A stretch of DNA of 64,000 bases from Pseudophaeobacter sp. (GTDB lineage: Bacteria > Pseudomonadota > Alphaproteobacteria > Rhodobacterales > Rhodobacteraceae): the NCBI GenBank assembly GCA_027019165.1, contig JALUXC010000023.1, forward strand, positions 1-64,000, given 5' to 3'. A program made the position numbers and the translations under genes. Of the stretch, positions 28,107-37,138 are shown piece by piece (the stretch's first letter is position 1; each line of letters begins with the position of its first letter). The notes under the pieces were generated by a model that worked only from the letters and a program-made list of their open reading frames with translations, did no database searches and had not been told where the DNA came from.

Positions 28107-30022
28107 GATCCAGAAACGCGGCGCTCATTCTGTTCGGGCGCCGCTTCACCTTGGGGCAAGGCTGCAGGCCGCCCGAAAAGATAACCTTGCAGGATATCGC
28201 AGCCCAGATCTGCCAGAATTCTTGCCTGCTTTTCAGTCTCGATACCTTCTGCGGTCACCCGCATATTCAGCCGCTCTCCCAGCATCAGGATCGTCTCGAT
28301 CACCTGTCGGGATCTAATCGGGTCCCGTTCAAGCCCCGAGACAAAAGAGCGATCCACCTTGAGCCTGTCAAAGCCAAACCGCCAGAGGTAGCTGAGGCTG
28401 GAATAGCCGGTGCCAAAATCGTCCATCGCCAAAGAAACGCCCATCTCCTTGAGGGCGTCGATCTGATAGGCCACCGATGCATCGTCATCCAGCAACAGGG
28501 ACTCGGTGATCTCCAGTTCAAGCCGGTCCGGTGGCAGCCCCGCTTCCTTGAGGGCACTGGCAACAATCTCAGGCAGATCTCCTCCATGCAGCTGTGCGGC
28601 TGACAGGTTTACGGAAACGAGGCTGTGATCGTCCAGGCCTGCGATTTCTTGCGTGGCGGTTTGCAGGACCCAGGCACCGATTTCTGAGATCAGCCCCAGT
28701 TCTTCGGCCACCGGGATAAAGACCGACGGGGGTATCTCTGAGCCGTCCTCGTCGACCATGCGCAATAGCGCTTCATAGCCAACAACCTTTTGGGTGCTGG
28801 CGTCGACAAGACGTTGGTAGAGGAGCGAAAAGTTCTTGTCTCTGGTTGTTTGGCGCAGATGGGAATGAAGCGCCATGCGCCTGCGGTAGTCCTCTCCCAT
28901 GTGATCGCCATAGACCGAGAACATGTTTCGGCCGCTCGATTTGGAATGATAGAGCGCGGCATCGGCATGCGCGAGGGGGTCATCCAATTGATCACCAGGC
29001 GCAACCACCGCTATCCCGGCGCTCATGGAACCTGCGATCACCGCATCGCCCTCATGAAACTCCTGCGATGCGGTGCGGATGATGCTTTTCACCCGGCCCG
29101 TGACGCCCTCCAGATCCAGGTCCCGAAAACCGATAACGAATTCATCGCCTCCAAATCTGGCCAAAAGATCATCATGATGCGTACAGCTGCGCAAAACTCC
29201 CGCAAGATGGACAAGATAGGCATCGCCGACCGCGTGTCCGTGGATATCGTTTATCCCCTTGAACTTGTCCGCATCCAGATAACAGATTGCGGTCAGCTTG
29301 CCTGCTGTATGAAGCTCTCGCGCGCGGTCCAGGAATTCGCGCCTGTTCATCAGCCCGGTCAAAGCGTCGTAGCTGGCAAGAAATTCGGCATCCTTTCGCG
29401 ACCGTTCCGCGCGTTGTTTCTGAAAGCCGTAGGCCACATAGGGGGCCGAGAACAACAGCGCGCAAACCCCACTCAGCATGAGGGCAAACCGGCTGAAACT
29501 GTCGCGGAAATAACCACTTGTTTCCGTCTGATCGACATAGACCTCAGCCACACCGAAAACATCGCCAAAATCGGATATCAGCGGCACATAGGCTTCGGCA
29601 AAAAGATCCGGGCGATCTGGATCTTCACGTCCATCCTTGACGTTGACCACAGGGACCCGCGCCGCCATGACGTGGATGGGCACCGTTTCGGGAGCGCCGA
29701 CCAAATGGCTTCGCATCTGGAGGTCGCTGTCGTCTGAAACCAGCACCAGTCTGCCATGATGGTCAAAGAGCTTGAACCTGAAGATGTCCCCAAGCCGACG
29801 GATGTGGCGCACGGTTTCTATCTGATCCTGCGCTGGCCTTTCTCCGGCCACCAGCCCCTCGATATCCCGGATGTGCGAGGCCATGTATTGAGCGTAGTGC
29901 AAGGCCTTGTCGACGGATTCACGCCGGATGGCCTCTTCCACGCTGGCTTGCGTGACATAGCGAATGCCGCCCGCCAAGACGAGCAACGCAAAGGCCAGAA
30001 AACCCGCAAGCCTGAACAACAT
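28103..30022 (-). CDS. Membrane GGDEF-EAL protein (diguanylate cyclase/phosphodiesterase)
   Basis: 639 aa. TM1 at the N-terminus, an extracytoplasmic domain of ~130 residues with a PilJ/Cache-like look, TM2 at ~180, then GGDEF (ARFGGDEFVIGF) and EAL domains. The product-inhibition I-site RxxD upstream of GGDEF is absent (THHDD in its place). The EAL domain keeps YEALLR, NLSAAQL, LEITESLL, DDFGTGYSSL, LKVDRSFV and TAEGIET, so it should hydrolyse c-di-GMP. The GGDEF half is also intact, so the net direction is unclear. Start region lies opposite the chrR terminator. Confidence 0.92.
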   Translation of the reverse strand: MLFRLAGFLAFALLVLAGGIRYVTQASVEEAIRRESVDKALHYAQYMASHIRDIEGLVAGERPAQDQIETVRHIRRLGDIFRFKLFDHHGRLVLVSDDSDLQMRSHLVGAPETVPIHVMAARVPVVNVKDGREDPDRPDLFAEAYVPLISDFGDVFGVAEVYVDQTETSGYFRDSFSRFALMLSGVCALLFSAPYVAYGFQKQRAERSRKDAEFLASYDALTGLMNRREFLDRARELHTAGKLTAICYLDADKFKGINDIHGHAVGDAYLVHLAGVLRSCTHHDDLLARFGGDEFVIGFRDLDLEGVTGRVKSIIRTASQEFHEGDAVIAGSMSAGIAVVAPGDQLDDPLAHADAALYHSKSSGRNMFSVYGDHMGEDYRRRMALHSHLRQTTRDKNFSLLYQRLVDASTQKVVGYEALLRMVDEDGSEIPPSVFIPVAEELGLISEIGAWVLQTATQEIAGLDDHSLVSVNLSAAQLHGGDLPEIVASALKEAGLPPDRLELEITESLLLDDDASVAYQIDALKEMGVSLAMDDFGTGYSSLSYLWRFGFDRLKVDRSFVSGLERDPIRSRQVIETILMLGERLNMRVTAEGIETEKQARILADLGCDILQGYLFGRPAALPQGEAAPEQNERRVSGS

Positions 30023-30084
30023 GGACCCACTCCCACAATGGACATGCCATAGTTACGCCTTGGGTCTTAAGAACTACTGAATGC

Positions 30085-30119
30085 CATCAAAAATCTATGT
30101 GTGCCACTGGTGAGCACAC
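30085..30119 (-). terminator. Rho-independent terminator of chrR-rpoE operon
   Basis: Reading the minus strand, GTGTGC and GCACAC form a 6-bp stem over a 9-nt loop and are followed by ATAGATTTTT. It sits 47 bp past the chrR stop. Confidence 0.6.
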
Positions 30120-30165
30120 CCCTGCGGGCCGTGGCACGCACCTGCGATCCGCAGCAGGTTTGCGA

Positions 30166-30813
30166 TCAGATACGGAACACCGGCTGCAACAAGCGCGGGA
30201 TGAAAGACCGGAAACGCAGCGCCGCGTCCGTGGCCGCCAGACAAATACAGGCAGGCCCTTCGTCCGCGATTGGAGTATGCTCCAGATCGCTGTTGGCAAC
30301 CTCCATGTCGCCGACTCCAAACCGGCCGGTTTCATCACTGAATGCCCCCTGCAGAACCAACGTCAGCTCCAGCCCGTTATGCCCATGATCCGGCACGGCC
30401 TGCCCTCCGGGGATGTAGAGAAGACGCACGCTGCCCGTCTTCCCATGCGACAGGATCGACTGGCGCACCCCCATGCCAAGTGGCTTCCACTTGGGGGGCA
30501 AACCGCCAAGCGCCTCCATTACCGGGGCCGGGAAGACGCCTGAGCGTTCATAAACAGGAGGCGCTTCATACGGCTCATCCAGAGCATCCATCAGCCGGGC
30601 CTTCATGCCTGACGAGACTGAAATCGACTGATCAGAGGCTGCAAACTCTTCCAACATGGCGCCGCCAACCGCCTCATGGGCGCCAAGGCGGGCCCGACAT
30701 TCGTCGCACATCGAAATATGCGCGGCCAGCACAAGCGAATAAGCCTGATCCAGGCTGCCCGATGCGTAGGCAATCAACAGCTCATCAGGGATATGATGGG
30801 TAATCCCACTCAT
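30166..30813 (-). CDS. chrR: Anti-sigma factor ChrR (zinc ASD plus cupin)
   Basis: 215 aa. The N-terminal anti-sigma domain has the zinc ligands H7, H32, C36 and C39 (AHISMCDEC), one residue offset from R. sphaeroides ChrR. The C-terminal cupin domain has H143, H145, E149 and H179 (DHGHNGLEL..LEHT). ChrR holds RpoE inactive and releases it when singlet oxygen appears; the cupin domain is needed for that response. It overlaps rpoE by 4 bp, as in R. sphaeroides, and ends in a hairpin terminator. Confidence 0.95.
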   Translation of the reverse strand: MSGITHHIPDELLIAYASGSLDQAYSLVLAAHISMCDECRARLGAHEAVGGAMLEEFAASDQSISVSSGMKARLMDALDEPYEAPPVYERSGVFPAPVMEALGGLPPKWKPLGMGVRQSILSHGKTGSVRLLYIPGGQAVPDHGHNGLELTLVLQGAFSDETGRFGVGDMEVANSDLEHTPIADEGPACICLAATDAALRFRSFIPRLLQPVFRI

Positions 30814-31400
30814 GTCGTCTCAGTTCCCTTCAATTCATGCCGCAACCGTTCCAGCCCAAGCCGGATGCGGGATTTTATCGTACCAAGCGGCAGGCCCGTC
30901 TCTGCGCGGATGTCAGAATGGCTCAGTTCACCAAGGTATGCCTTCTCAACCATCTCGCGCTGTGCCGGTTTCAACCGCTGCAATGCCTCCCTCAGGCGCG
31001 TGGTCTCCTGTTCGAGAGCCACGATCTGGCTGGCGTCTTCCTGCACTTCTTCGGGTTGCTTCAGCTCTTCGGGTACGGGACGCCGCTCCTTTCGGATCAC
31101 ATCAATCTGGCGATTTCTCGCAATCTGATAAATCCAGGACGACACCTGTGCCCGCTGCGGATCAAACAAATGCGCTTTGCGCCAGACTGTCAGCATCACA
31201 TCCTGAACGATATCCTCTGCTTGCCCCTGGGATATTCCGGATCGGCAGATCACGCCCTTGAGGCGCGGCGCAAAGTGATCGAACAGCTGGCCAAAGGCCA
31301 CACGGTCTCGTTTGTCCCGCACGGCCAGCATCCAGAGTGTCTGCTCGGACGGTGTCGTCTTTTCCACATCTTTCCTTTCCCGCGGGGTCGCGGAGTGCAT
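30810..31400 (-). CDS. rpoE: RpoE, ECF sigma factor of the singlet oxygen response (group ECF11)
   Basis: About 196 aa from ATG 31400. Sigma region 2 (FGQLFDHFAPRLKGVICRSG..AEDIVQDVMLTVWRKAHLFDP) and region 4 (LKPAQREMVEKAYLGELSHSDIRAETGLPLGTIKSRIRLGLERLR) are clear. The start is uncertain: ATG 31400 has GGTGGAG directly against it, while GTG 31367 has AGGA with 5-nt spacing (185 aa). An ATG at 31460 would fall at the transcription start predicted from the sigma-E promoter at 31469-31494, so it is unlikely. The gene appears to activate its own promoter and the divergent lipid operon. Confidence 0.92.
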   Translation of the reverse strand: MHSATPRERKDVEKTTPSEQTLWMLAVRDKRDRVAFGQLFDHFAPRLKGVICRSGISQGQAEDIVQDVMLTVWRKAHLFDPQRAQVSSWIYQIARNRQIDVIRKERRPVPEELKQPEEVQEDASQIVALEQETTRLREALQRLKPAQREMVEKAYLGELSHSDIRAETGLPLGTIKSRIRLGLERLRHELKGTETT

Positions 31401-31468
31401 CTCCACCGTAACCGGTGGAGCGGGCACTTCAAGTGCGGGATCGACGTCCAATTCCAACATGTCAGGTT

Positions 31469-31494
31469 TACGCCTTCCCTTTCCCCATGGATCA
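31469..31494 (-). promoter_or_regulatory. Sigma-E (RpoE) promoter of rpoE-chrR
   Basis: On the minus strand TGATCC (31489-31494) is followed by exactly 18 nt and then TA (31469-31470), the R. sphaeroides sigma-E consensus. It predicts autoregulation and a start near 31461. Confidence 0.75.
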
Positions 31495-31587
31495 CTTTTT
31501 GCAAAATCTTTTTCTGTGAAGGCCTCCTGCGCCTGAAAGGATGGACCGCCGTGAACACGGCCAGCCTGCAAAGAATGGACAAAGTTT

Positions 31588-31613
31588 TGATCCGCTCCGA
31601 TGCAGTCAGCGTA
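31588..31613 (+). promoter_or_regulatory. Sigma-E (RpoE) promoter of the divergent lipid operon
   Basis: TGATCC (31588-31593), 18-nt spacer, TAAC (31612-31615). Same architecture as the opposite promoter. It gives a short leader before the ATG at 31639. Confidence 0.75.
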
Positions 31614-31638
31614 ACCGTTGAAAAGAAACGGAGATCAC

Positions 31639-32934
31639 ATGTCCTTTGATGCCCCCCCAATTCCCCGTCAGCGCATCGCCATCGTCGGTGGCGGCATTTC
31701 CGGGCTTGCGGCTGCATACAGGTTGTCGCCAAGCCATGATGTGACCCTCATGGAGGCGGCGCCGCGCCTCGGCGGTCATGCGCGCACGGTGACGGCGGGC
31801 CTTCGCGGGGATCAACCTGTGGACACCGGCTTTATCGTCTTCAACTTTGTGAACTATCCGCACCTGACGGCGATGTTCCGCGATCTCGAAGTGCCGATCG
31901 TCAAGAGCGACATGACCTTTGGGGCCAGCATCAACAACGGCGCAGTTGAATATGGGCTCAAGGACCTCTCTACGCTCTTTGGTCAGCCCACAAACGCCAT
32001 CCGCCCGGCGTTTTACGGCATGGTGCGGGACATCCTACGGTTCAATGCCCGCGCGGTTGAGGCCGCACACAGCGACGATGTCACCATTGGCCAACTGATG
32101 GAGGATCTGCGCCTGGGCGACTGGTTCCAGCGCTACTACCTGATGCCGATCTGTGGCGCGATCTGGTCCACTCCGATGGATGAAATTCGCGGTTTCCCAG
32201 CCCGTTCTCTGGTGCGCTTCTTCCGCAATCACGCGCTCCTCAGCGCCTCTGGCCAGCACCAGTGGTGGACGGTCAAGGGCGGCAGTATCGAATACGTCCG
32301 CAGGCTGGAAGCGCACCTGCGCGCCACCGGCTGCACGCTGCGCCCCAGCACACCCGTACAATCGGTAGAACGCCACCCCGGCGGCGTGACCCTTCGCCTG
32401 CCCGGCGGTGAGGCGCAAGAGTTTGATCAGGTGATCATGGCCTGCCATTCTGATGACGCGCTGCGCCTTCTGGCCAGCCCCACCGCCAAGGAAGAAGTGC
32501 TGTTGGGGGATATGCGCTATCAGGACAACGACGTGATCCTGCACCGCGATCCCGGCCAGATGCCGAAACGACGTGCCTGCTGGTCCTCTTGGGTCTACAA
32601 AGCCGATGCGCGCGATACCCGCCCGGCGATTGGAGTGACATACTGGATGAACCGCCTGCAGAACATTCCCGAAGATGATCCCCTGTTCATCTCGCTCAAC
32701 CCGGTCAGCCCGGTGCGTGAAGAGATGATCTATGACGTCAACACGTTCCGCCATCCGATCTTTGACCGCGCGGCCCTCAGCGCTCAGAAACAGATCCAGC
32801 AGATCCAAGGTGACAACAACACCTGGTTTGCCGGAGCCTACCTGCGCCATGGTTTCCACGAGGACGGCTTTGCCAGCGCCGTGAGGGTTGCCCGCGCGAT
32901 TGAGGCCAAGACCGCCCAGCGGATCGCCGCATGA
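31639..32934 (+). CDS. FAD-dependent NAD(P)-binding amine-oxidase-like protein (candidate fatty acyl desaturase UfaD)
   Basis: 431 aa. The dinucleotide fold IAIVGGGISGLAAAYRL with MEAAPRLGGHARTV binds FAD. The rest resembles squalene/carotenoid desaturase-type flavoproteins. Start ATG 31639 has GGAG 7 nt upstream. It is the first gene of an eight-gene operon behind a sigma-E promoter and overlaps DUF1365 by 4 bp. In R. sphaeroides the RpoE-dependent operon next to rpoE-chrR contributes to furan fatty acid synthesis, where the desaturase UfaD acts on a methylated phospholipid acyl chain. Assigning UfaD to this protein is inference from position and flavoprotein type. Confidence 0.8.
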   Translation: MSFDAPPIPRQRIAIVGGGISGLAAAYRLSPSHDVTLMEAAPRLGGHARTVTAGLRGDQPVDTGFIVFNFVNYPHLTAMFRDLEVPIVKSDMTFGASINNGAVEYGLKDLSTLFGQPTNAIRPAFYGMVRDILRFNARAVEAAHSDDVTIGQLMEDLRLGDWFQRYYLMPICGAIWSTPMDEIRGFPARSLVRFFRNHALLSASGQHQWWTVKGGSIEYVRRLEAHLRATGCTLRPSTPVQSVERHPGGVTLRLPGGEAQEFDQVIMACHSDDALRLLASPTAKEEVLLGDMRYQDNDVILHRDPGQMPKRRACWSSWVYKADARDTRPAIGVTYWMNRLQNIPEDDPLFISLNPVSPVREEMIYDVNTFRHPIFDRAALSAQKQIQQIQGDNNTWFAGAYLRHGFHEDGFASAVRVARAIEAKTAQRIAA

Positions 32935-33698
32935 GCCAGACCGCCCCCACCTTCTGGCCGGACCACATCGCAGGCCACACCACCCATGCCAGGCGGGGCG
33001 GCATTCGCAATGCATTCCGATACGGCGTGGATTACGTGCTGATCGACCCGACATCCAAGGCCGCACCGGGGCTGTTTTCACGCAATGGCTTCAACCTGGC
33101 CTCGGTCAATGACCGCAACCACGGCGGCCCGATCCGCCAAGGGCGCGGCCTGCCCTGGGCGCAGGAGGTGTTCAAGGCGGCAGGTCTTAATAACGAAGGG
33201 CTGCAAATCCTCCTGCTGACGCAGCCCAGCTTTCTGTGGTACACTTTCAACCCTGTCAGCTTTTGGCTCGCGATGGAAGGAGAGCAGCTGCGCGCTGTGA
33301 TCGCCGAAGTCTCCAACACCTTTGGGGATCGTCACAGCTACCTGTGCCACCGCGAAGGATTTGCTGCGATCCGTGCCGAAGATGAAGTCACGGCGCAAAA
33401 GATCTTTCACGTCTCTCCCTTTCAAAAGCTCGCGGGAGGCTACCGGTTCCATTTCGACATCCGCCCGGACCGGATCGCCATACGCATCGCTCTGAAAGAC
33501 GGCGAAGAGGGCGTGATTGCGACCCTGTTTGGACCACGTCGACCGCTCAGCAACAGGTCGCTCCTGCGGGCCAGCCTGCGCCGCCCCTTTGGTGCCTTTC
33601 GCACCATTGCGCTGATCCACTGGCAGGCACTGAAACTCATACTCAAGGGTGCGCCCTACCGTCAGCGCCCCCTACCACCGGAACAGGAGGTCAGCTGA
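32931..33698 (+). CDS. DUF1365 family protein
   Basis: 255 aa, cytosolic or membrane-associated. Opens with the family pattern HTTHARRGGIRNAFRYGVDYVLIDP and contains FLWYTFNPVSFWLA and KIFHVSPFQKLAGGYRF, as in other DUF1365 proteins. These nearly always sit between an FAD amine oxidase-like gene and a cyclopropane-synthase-like gene, as here. The biochemical role is unproven. Its homolog in R. sphaeroides lies in the operon reported to be needed for a full singlet-oxygen response. It overlaps both neighbours (ATGA and TGATG), so stoichiometric co-translation is likely. Confidence 0.85.
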   Translation: MSQTAPTFWPDHIAGHTTHARRGGIRNAFRYGVDYVLIDPTSKAAPGLFSRNGFNLASVNDRNHGGPIRQGRGLPWAQEVFKAAGLNNEGLQILLLTQPSFLWYTFNPVSFWLAMEGEQLRAVIAEVSNTFGDRHSYLCHREGFAAIRAEDEVTAQKIFHVSPFQKLAGGYRFHFDIRPDRIAIRIALKDGEEGVIATLFGPRRPLSNRSLLRASLRRPFGAFRTIALIHWQALKLILKGAPYRQRPLPPEQEVS

Positions 33699-34855
33699 TG
33701 CTATTTATCACCAACCGTGTGAAACGGGATTTTCTCGACAGCTGCGCTCGCATCCGAAAAGGCAGCCTGCGTCTGACCACCCCCGAAGGCGAGGTGCATG
33801 ATTTCGGACAGGGCGCGCCCGAGGCGGAAATGGTGCTCTTTGACTGGGCCGCCGTCACCGCCATGGCTGCCCGCGGCGACATTGGCCTTGGCGAGACCTA
33901 CATCGAAGGACTATGGGAGACCTCCAGCATCGAGACGCTGATCCACGTTGCCCTTCTGAACCTCGATTACTTTGGCGATTTTGCCTACCCGAGCTTCTGG
34001 AGCGGGCTCAAGTTCCGCGCCGTGGACCGCATCCTGCGCGCCAATTCGATCCGCGGCTCGGCCCGCAATATCAAGGCGCATTACGACGTCGGCAATGAGT
34101 TCTACCAGCTCTGGCTCGACAGCAGCATGACTTATTCTTCAGCGATCTTTGCCCCCGGCGATAACGACCTTGAGCGCGCCCAGAACCGCAAATACGACCG
34201 CGCCCTGAGCCGCCTTTCGGGTGGCGAGCGCATTCTGGAGATCGGCTGCGGCTGGGGCGGCTTTGCCGAACGTGCAGCAGACTCTGGCCGCCATGTGACC
34301 GGCCTCACCATCTCCCCCAGTCAGCATGGCTATGCGGATGCGCGTCTTGATGGGCGCGCCGAGATCGAGCTGCGCGACTATCGCAAATCCGAAGGCACCT
34401 TTGACAATATCGTCTCGATTGAAATGATCGAGGCCGTTGGTGAACGCTACTGGCCAAGCTACTTCTCGACCGTGAAATCCCGTCTGGCGGAGGGGGGCAA
34501 AGCCCTGGTTCAGGCGATCACCGTGCAGGACAGCTACTTCGATATCTATCGCAATTCATCCGACTATATCCGCCAATACACGTTCCCCGGTGGCATGCTC
34601 TTGTCCGACGCGGTGATCTCACATCAGGCGCGGCAGGCGGGGCTGAAGGTCACAAACTCCTTTGCCTTTGGCCAGGACTATGCCCGCACCTGCCGCATGT
34701 GGGCCGAGCGTCTTTCGATGCGTGCGCCCAAGATCCTTGAGCTTGGCTACGATCAGGCTTTCCTGCGCAATTGGCGCTACTACCTTGAGATCTGTGCAGG
34801 CTCCTTTGCCGCCGGTCAGACCGATGTGGTTCAGGTGGAGCTGAGCCATGCTTGA
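33698..34855 (+). CDS. Cyclopropane-fatty-acyl-phospholipid synthase family methyltransferase (UfaM-like)
   Basis: 385 aa. SAM-binding motif I is ILEIGCGWGGFAERAA. The CFA-synthase hallmarks SARNIKAHYDVGNEFYQLWLDSSMTYSSAIF and the later FPGGMLLSD are present. CFA synthases transfer a methylene group to unsaturated acyl chains of membrane phospholipids; the UfaM branch instead leaves a methyl-branched alkene on vaccenic acid, the first step of furan fatty acid synthesis. The sigma-E context favours UfaM. Good Shine-Dalgarno GGAGG 7 nt before ATG. Confidence 0.85.
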   Translation: MLFITNRVKRDFLDSCARIRKGSLRLTTPEGEVHDFGQGAPEAEMVLFDWAAVTAMAARGDIGLGETYIEGLWETSSIETLIHVALLNLDYFGDFAYPSFWSGLKFRAVDRILRANSIRGSARNIKAHYDVGNEFYQLWLDSSMTYSSAIFAPGDNDLERAQNRKYDRALSRLSGGERILEIGCGWGGFAERAADSGRHVTGLTISPSQHGYADARLDGRAEIELRDYRKSEGTFDNIVSIEMIEAVGERYWPSYFSTVKSRLAEGGKALVQAITVQDSYFDIYRNSSDYIRQYTFPGGMLLSDAVISHQARQAGLKVTNSFAFGQDYARTCRMWAERLSMRAPKILELGYDQAFLRNWRYYLEICAGSFAAGQTDVVQVELSHA

Positions 34856-35372
34856 CCCTGTGCGCAAAGGGCTGGTGGCACTGGCGACCGCCGCCATGCT
34901 GCTGCCCGGCGCGGCATCGGCCAATCTGCGCACTTTTGGGCTGGTGCAGCCGGTGGAGCTGGGGACGGTGACTCTCCGCTGGCTGGGCCTTGTGGTCTAT
35001 CGGGCGCGTTTGCACACCGACGGCGCGAGGAGGTTCGACTGGGGCAGCCCGCTGGCCCTGGAGATCGAGTATTTTCGCAGCATCGACCGGGAGGATCTGA
35101 TCCAGTCGACCCGCTCCGAAATCATGCGCATAGAAGGCACGCAGCCCGACCTTGACACATTGGTCGGCAAGCTGGGCAGCTGTTTTCGCAACGTGGGCAA
35201 AGGGGACGTCTTCACTGCGGTGTCCACACGCCCAGACCGCATGGAACTGTACCTGAACGGTGAACGCACCTGCAATATCCGCCATTCAGACGTGCGCAAG
35301 CGCTTCCTTGGCATATGGCTATCAGAAAAAAGCCGATCGGCGCGCCTTTCAGCAGAGCTGCGGGGTGAGTGA
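34848..35372 (+). CDS. Chalcone isomerase-like family protein, secreted
   Basis: 174 aa. Signal peptide (..LVALATAAMLLPGAASA) then the Chalcone_3 fold (VTLRWLGLVVYRARLHTD.. LALEIEYFRSIDREDLIQST). Bacterial members lack demonstrated isomerase activity and may bind fatty acids as the plant FAP relatives do. Overlaps the methyltransferase gene by 8 bp and the MFS gene by 1 bp. Periplasmic lipid binding or shuttling is a reasonable guess given the operon. Confidence 0.75.
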   Translation: MLDPVRKGLVALATAAMLLPGAASANLRTFGLVQPVELGTVTLRWLGLVVYRARLHTDGARRFDWGSPLALEIEYFRSIDREDLIQSTRSEIMRIEGTQPDLDTLVGKLGSCFRNVGKGDVFTAVSTRPDRMELYLNGERTCNIRHSDVRKRFLGIWLSEKSRSARLSAELRGE

Positions 35373-36592
35373 TGCATGCCGCCCGGATCAGTCTGTTTGC
35401 GCTGATGCTGGCTGCGGCCGGGCTGCCGCTCTATATCCATTTGCCGCGCTATGCCACAGCCGAACTGGGTTTGAGCCTTGCGACGCTGGCCGCTGTTCTG
35501 GCCGGGATACGGGTCCTTGATTTTGTGCAAGACCCGGCTCTTGGCTGGCTGATCGACCGCTATCCTCGGGCGCGCGGCGCCTTTGCCGCCCTGGCCTGCC
35601 TTGGCATGGCGGCCGGGTTTCTTCTGCTCTACACGCTTTTGCCCAGCGCCGACACGCTGGTCTGGCTGGTTGCGGCTTTGGTTCTCTTGTTCAGCGCCTA
35701 TAGCCTTGGCACCATCCTGTTTTACGGTCACAGCCTGTCGCTCGCCGGGTCGCAAGAGGCGCTGATCCGCATGGCCGGTTGGCGTGAAGGGGGCACATTG
35801 GCTGGGATCATCCTTGCCGCGCTGGCGCCGACCGTTCTGGTCGCCCTTGGAGCGCCGGGAGAAGGCTACGGCGCCTTTGGCATTGTACTGGCGCTGGTCT
35901 GCCTTGCGGTCTGGCTGCTGACGCGCCCCCTGTGGCGCCTGCCTGCCCGTCCCGAGGCACCCTTGTCCATGACCGCCCTGCACAGTGCTGGCGGCACCCG
36001 GCTGCTGATACTCGCCTTGATCAACAGCCTGCCGGTGGCGATGACCTCCACCCTGTTCCTGTTCTTCGTCGAGGAAAAGCTGGGCTTGCCCCATCTGGCC
36101 GGTCCCTTCCTGATCCTGTTCTTTCTGGCCGCCGGCGTTTCGGTTCCCTTCTGGACCCGTGCCAGCGCCAAATATGGCGCGCGGCAAGTGCTGATCCCCG
36201 CGATGGCGCTGGCCATCCTGTCCTTCATCTCGGCAGCCATCCTGCCCGAGGGCGCCGCCCTCGCCTTTGCCCTGATCTGCATCGGCTCGGGCGCGGCACT
36301 TGGCGCGGACATGGTGGTCCTGCCGGTCCTGTTTTCCTCGGCCTTGGCCCGCGCCGGAGTACAGGCCGGGCAGGCCTTTGGCCTTTGGAGCTTTGCCGCC
36401 AAGCTGGCCCTGGCCGCCGCCGCGCTGATCCTGCTGCCCGCGCTGCAGCTCAGTGGTTTCACACCCGGCGGGCCCAACAGCGCCGCCGCGCTTGACGCTC
36501 TCACGCTCGCTTATGCCGTCCTTCCCTGTCTTATCAAGCTATTGGCAATCGCACTGGTCGTGCGCCTGCCACGCGAGGTCACAGTCTCATGA
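35372..36592 (+). CDS. Major facilitator superfamily transporter (GPH cation symporter-like)
   Basis: About 406 aa with 12 predicted hydrophobic segments. The first loop IRVLDFVQDPALGWLIDRYPRARG resembles the GPH (melibiose/Na+ symporter, MFS_2) signature. Start ATG 35372 overlaps the previous TGA (TGATG). In the R. sphaeroides counterpart operon a sugar:cation symporter-type gene occupies this place. Likely moves a lipid- or stress-related metabolite; a lysophospholipid role, as for other MFS_2 proteins, is possible. Confidence 0.8.
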   Translation: MHAARISLFALMLAAAGLPLYIHLPRYATAELGLSLATLAAVLAGIRVLDFVQDPALGWLIDRYPRARGAFAALACLGMAAGFLLLYTLLPSADTLVWLVAALVLLFSAYSLGTILFYGHSLSLAGSQEALIRMAGWREGGTLAGIILAALAPTVLVALGAPGEGYGAFGIVLALVCLAVWLLTRPLWRLPARPEAPLSMTALHSAGGTRLLILALINSLPVAMTSTLFLFFVEEKLGLPHLAGPFLILFFLAAGVSVPFWTRASAKYGARQVLIPAMALAILSFISAAILPEGAALAFALICIGSGAALGADMVVLPVLFSSALARAGVQAGQAFGLWSFAAKLALAAAALILLPALQLSGFTPGGPNSAAALDALTLAYAVLPCLIKLLAIALVVRLPREVTVS

Positions 36593-37137
36593 AACTTGTT
36601 CTCATCCTCCTTGTTGTCGTGCTTGTGCTCGTCATCTGGCGGCCTGGTTTTGGCTTTCGTTCCCAGCGGCTGGAGCATTACGCAGGCACCGGCCCGGCTT
36701 TTGACATCCAGGAGCGCCTGTCTGGAAATTTGATCTCCGAAGGCATGATCTACGGGCCCCGTGGACGGGTGGTCTCGCGCTTTGTGGCGCAGATGCAGGG
36801 CAGCTGGGACGGCGATACCGGCACCTTGAGCGAGGATTTTTCTTACGCAAATGGCAGCACCCAGGCCCGCAAATGGTATCTCACCATGGGGGAGGACGGG
36901 CACTTCACCGCCACTGCCGATGACATCATCGGCACCGGACAGGGGCGCCAGCTGGGCGCCATGGTCGAGCTGAAATATCGCATCCGCCTGCCCGAGGATG
37001 CGGGCGGCCATGTGCTCGATGTGACCGACTGGATGTACCTGATGGAGAACGGCACCATCCTGAACCGCTCTGAAATGCGCAAGTTCGGGATCAAGGTGGT
37101 CGAGCTGATCGCCACAATGCGCCCGGTGGAGCAATAG
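36589..37137 (+). CDS. DUF3833 family membrane-anchored protein
   Basis: 182 aa. A single N-terminal membrane anchor (MKLVLILLVVVLVLVIWRP) precedes a lipocalin-like beta domain that opens LEHYAGTGPAFDIQERLSGN and continues to the C-terminal FGIKVVELIATM. No function is established for the family. It overlaps the MFS gene by 4 bp and is 1 nt from the next SDR, so it belongs to the sigma-E operon. Confidence 0.82.
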   Translation: MKLVLILLVVVLVLVIWRPGFGFRSQRLEHYAGTGPAFDIQERLSGNLISEGMIYGPRGRVVSRFVAQMQGSWDGDTGTLSEDFSYANGSTQARKWYLTMGEDGHFTATADDIIGTGQGRQLGAMVELKYRIRLPEDAGGHVLDVTDWMYLMENGTILNRSEMRKFGIKVVELIATMRPVEQ

Positions 37138-37138
37138 G

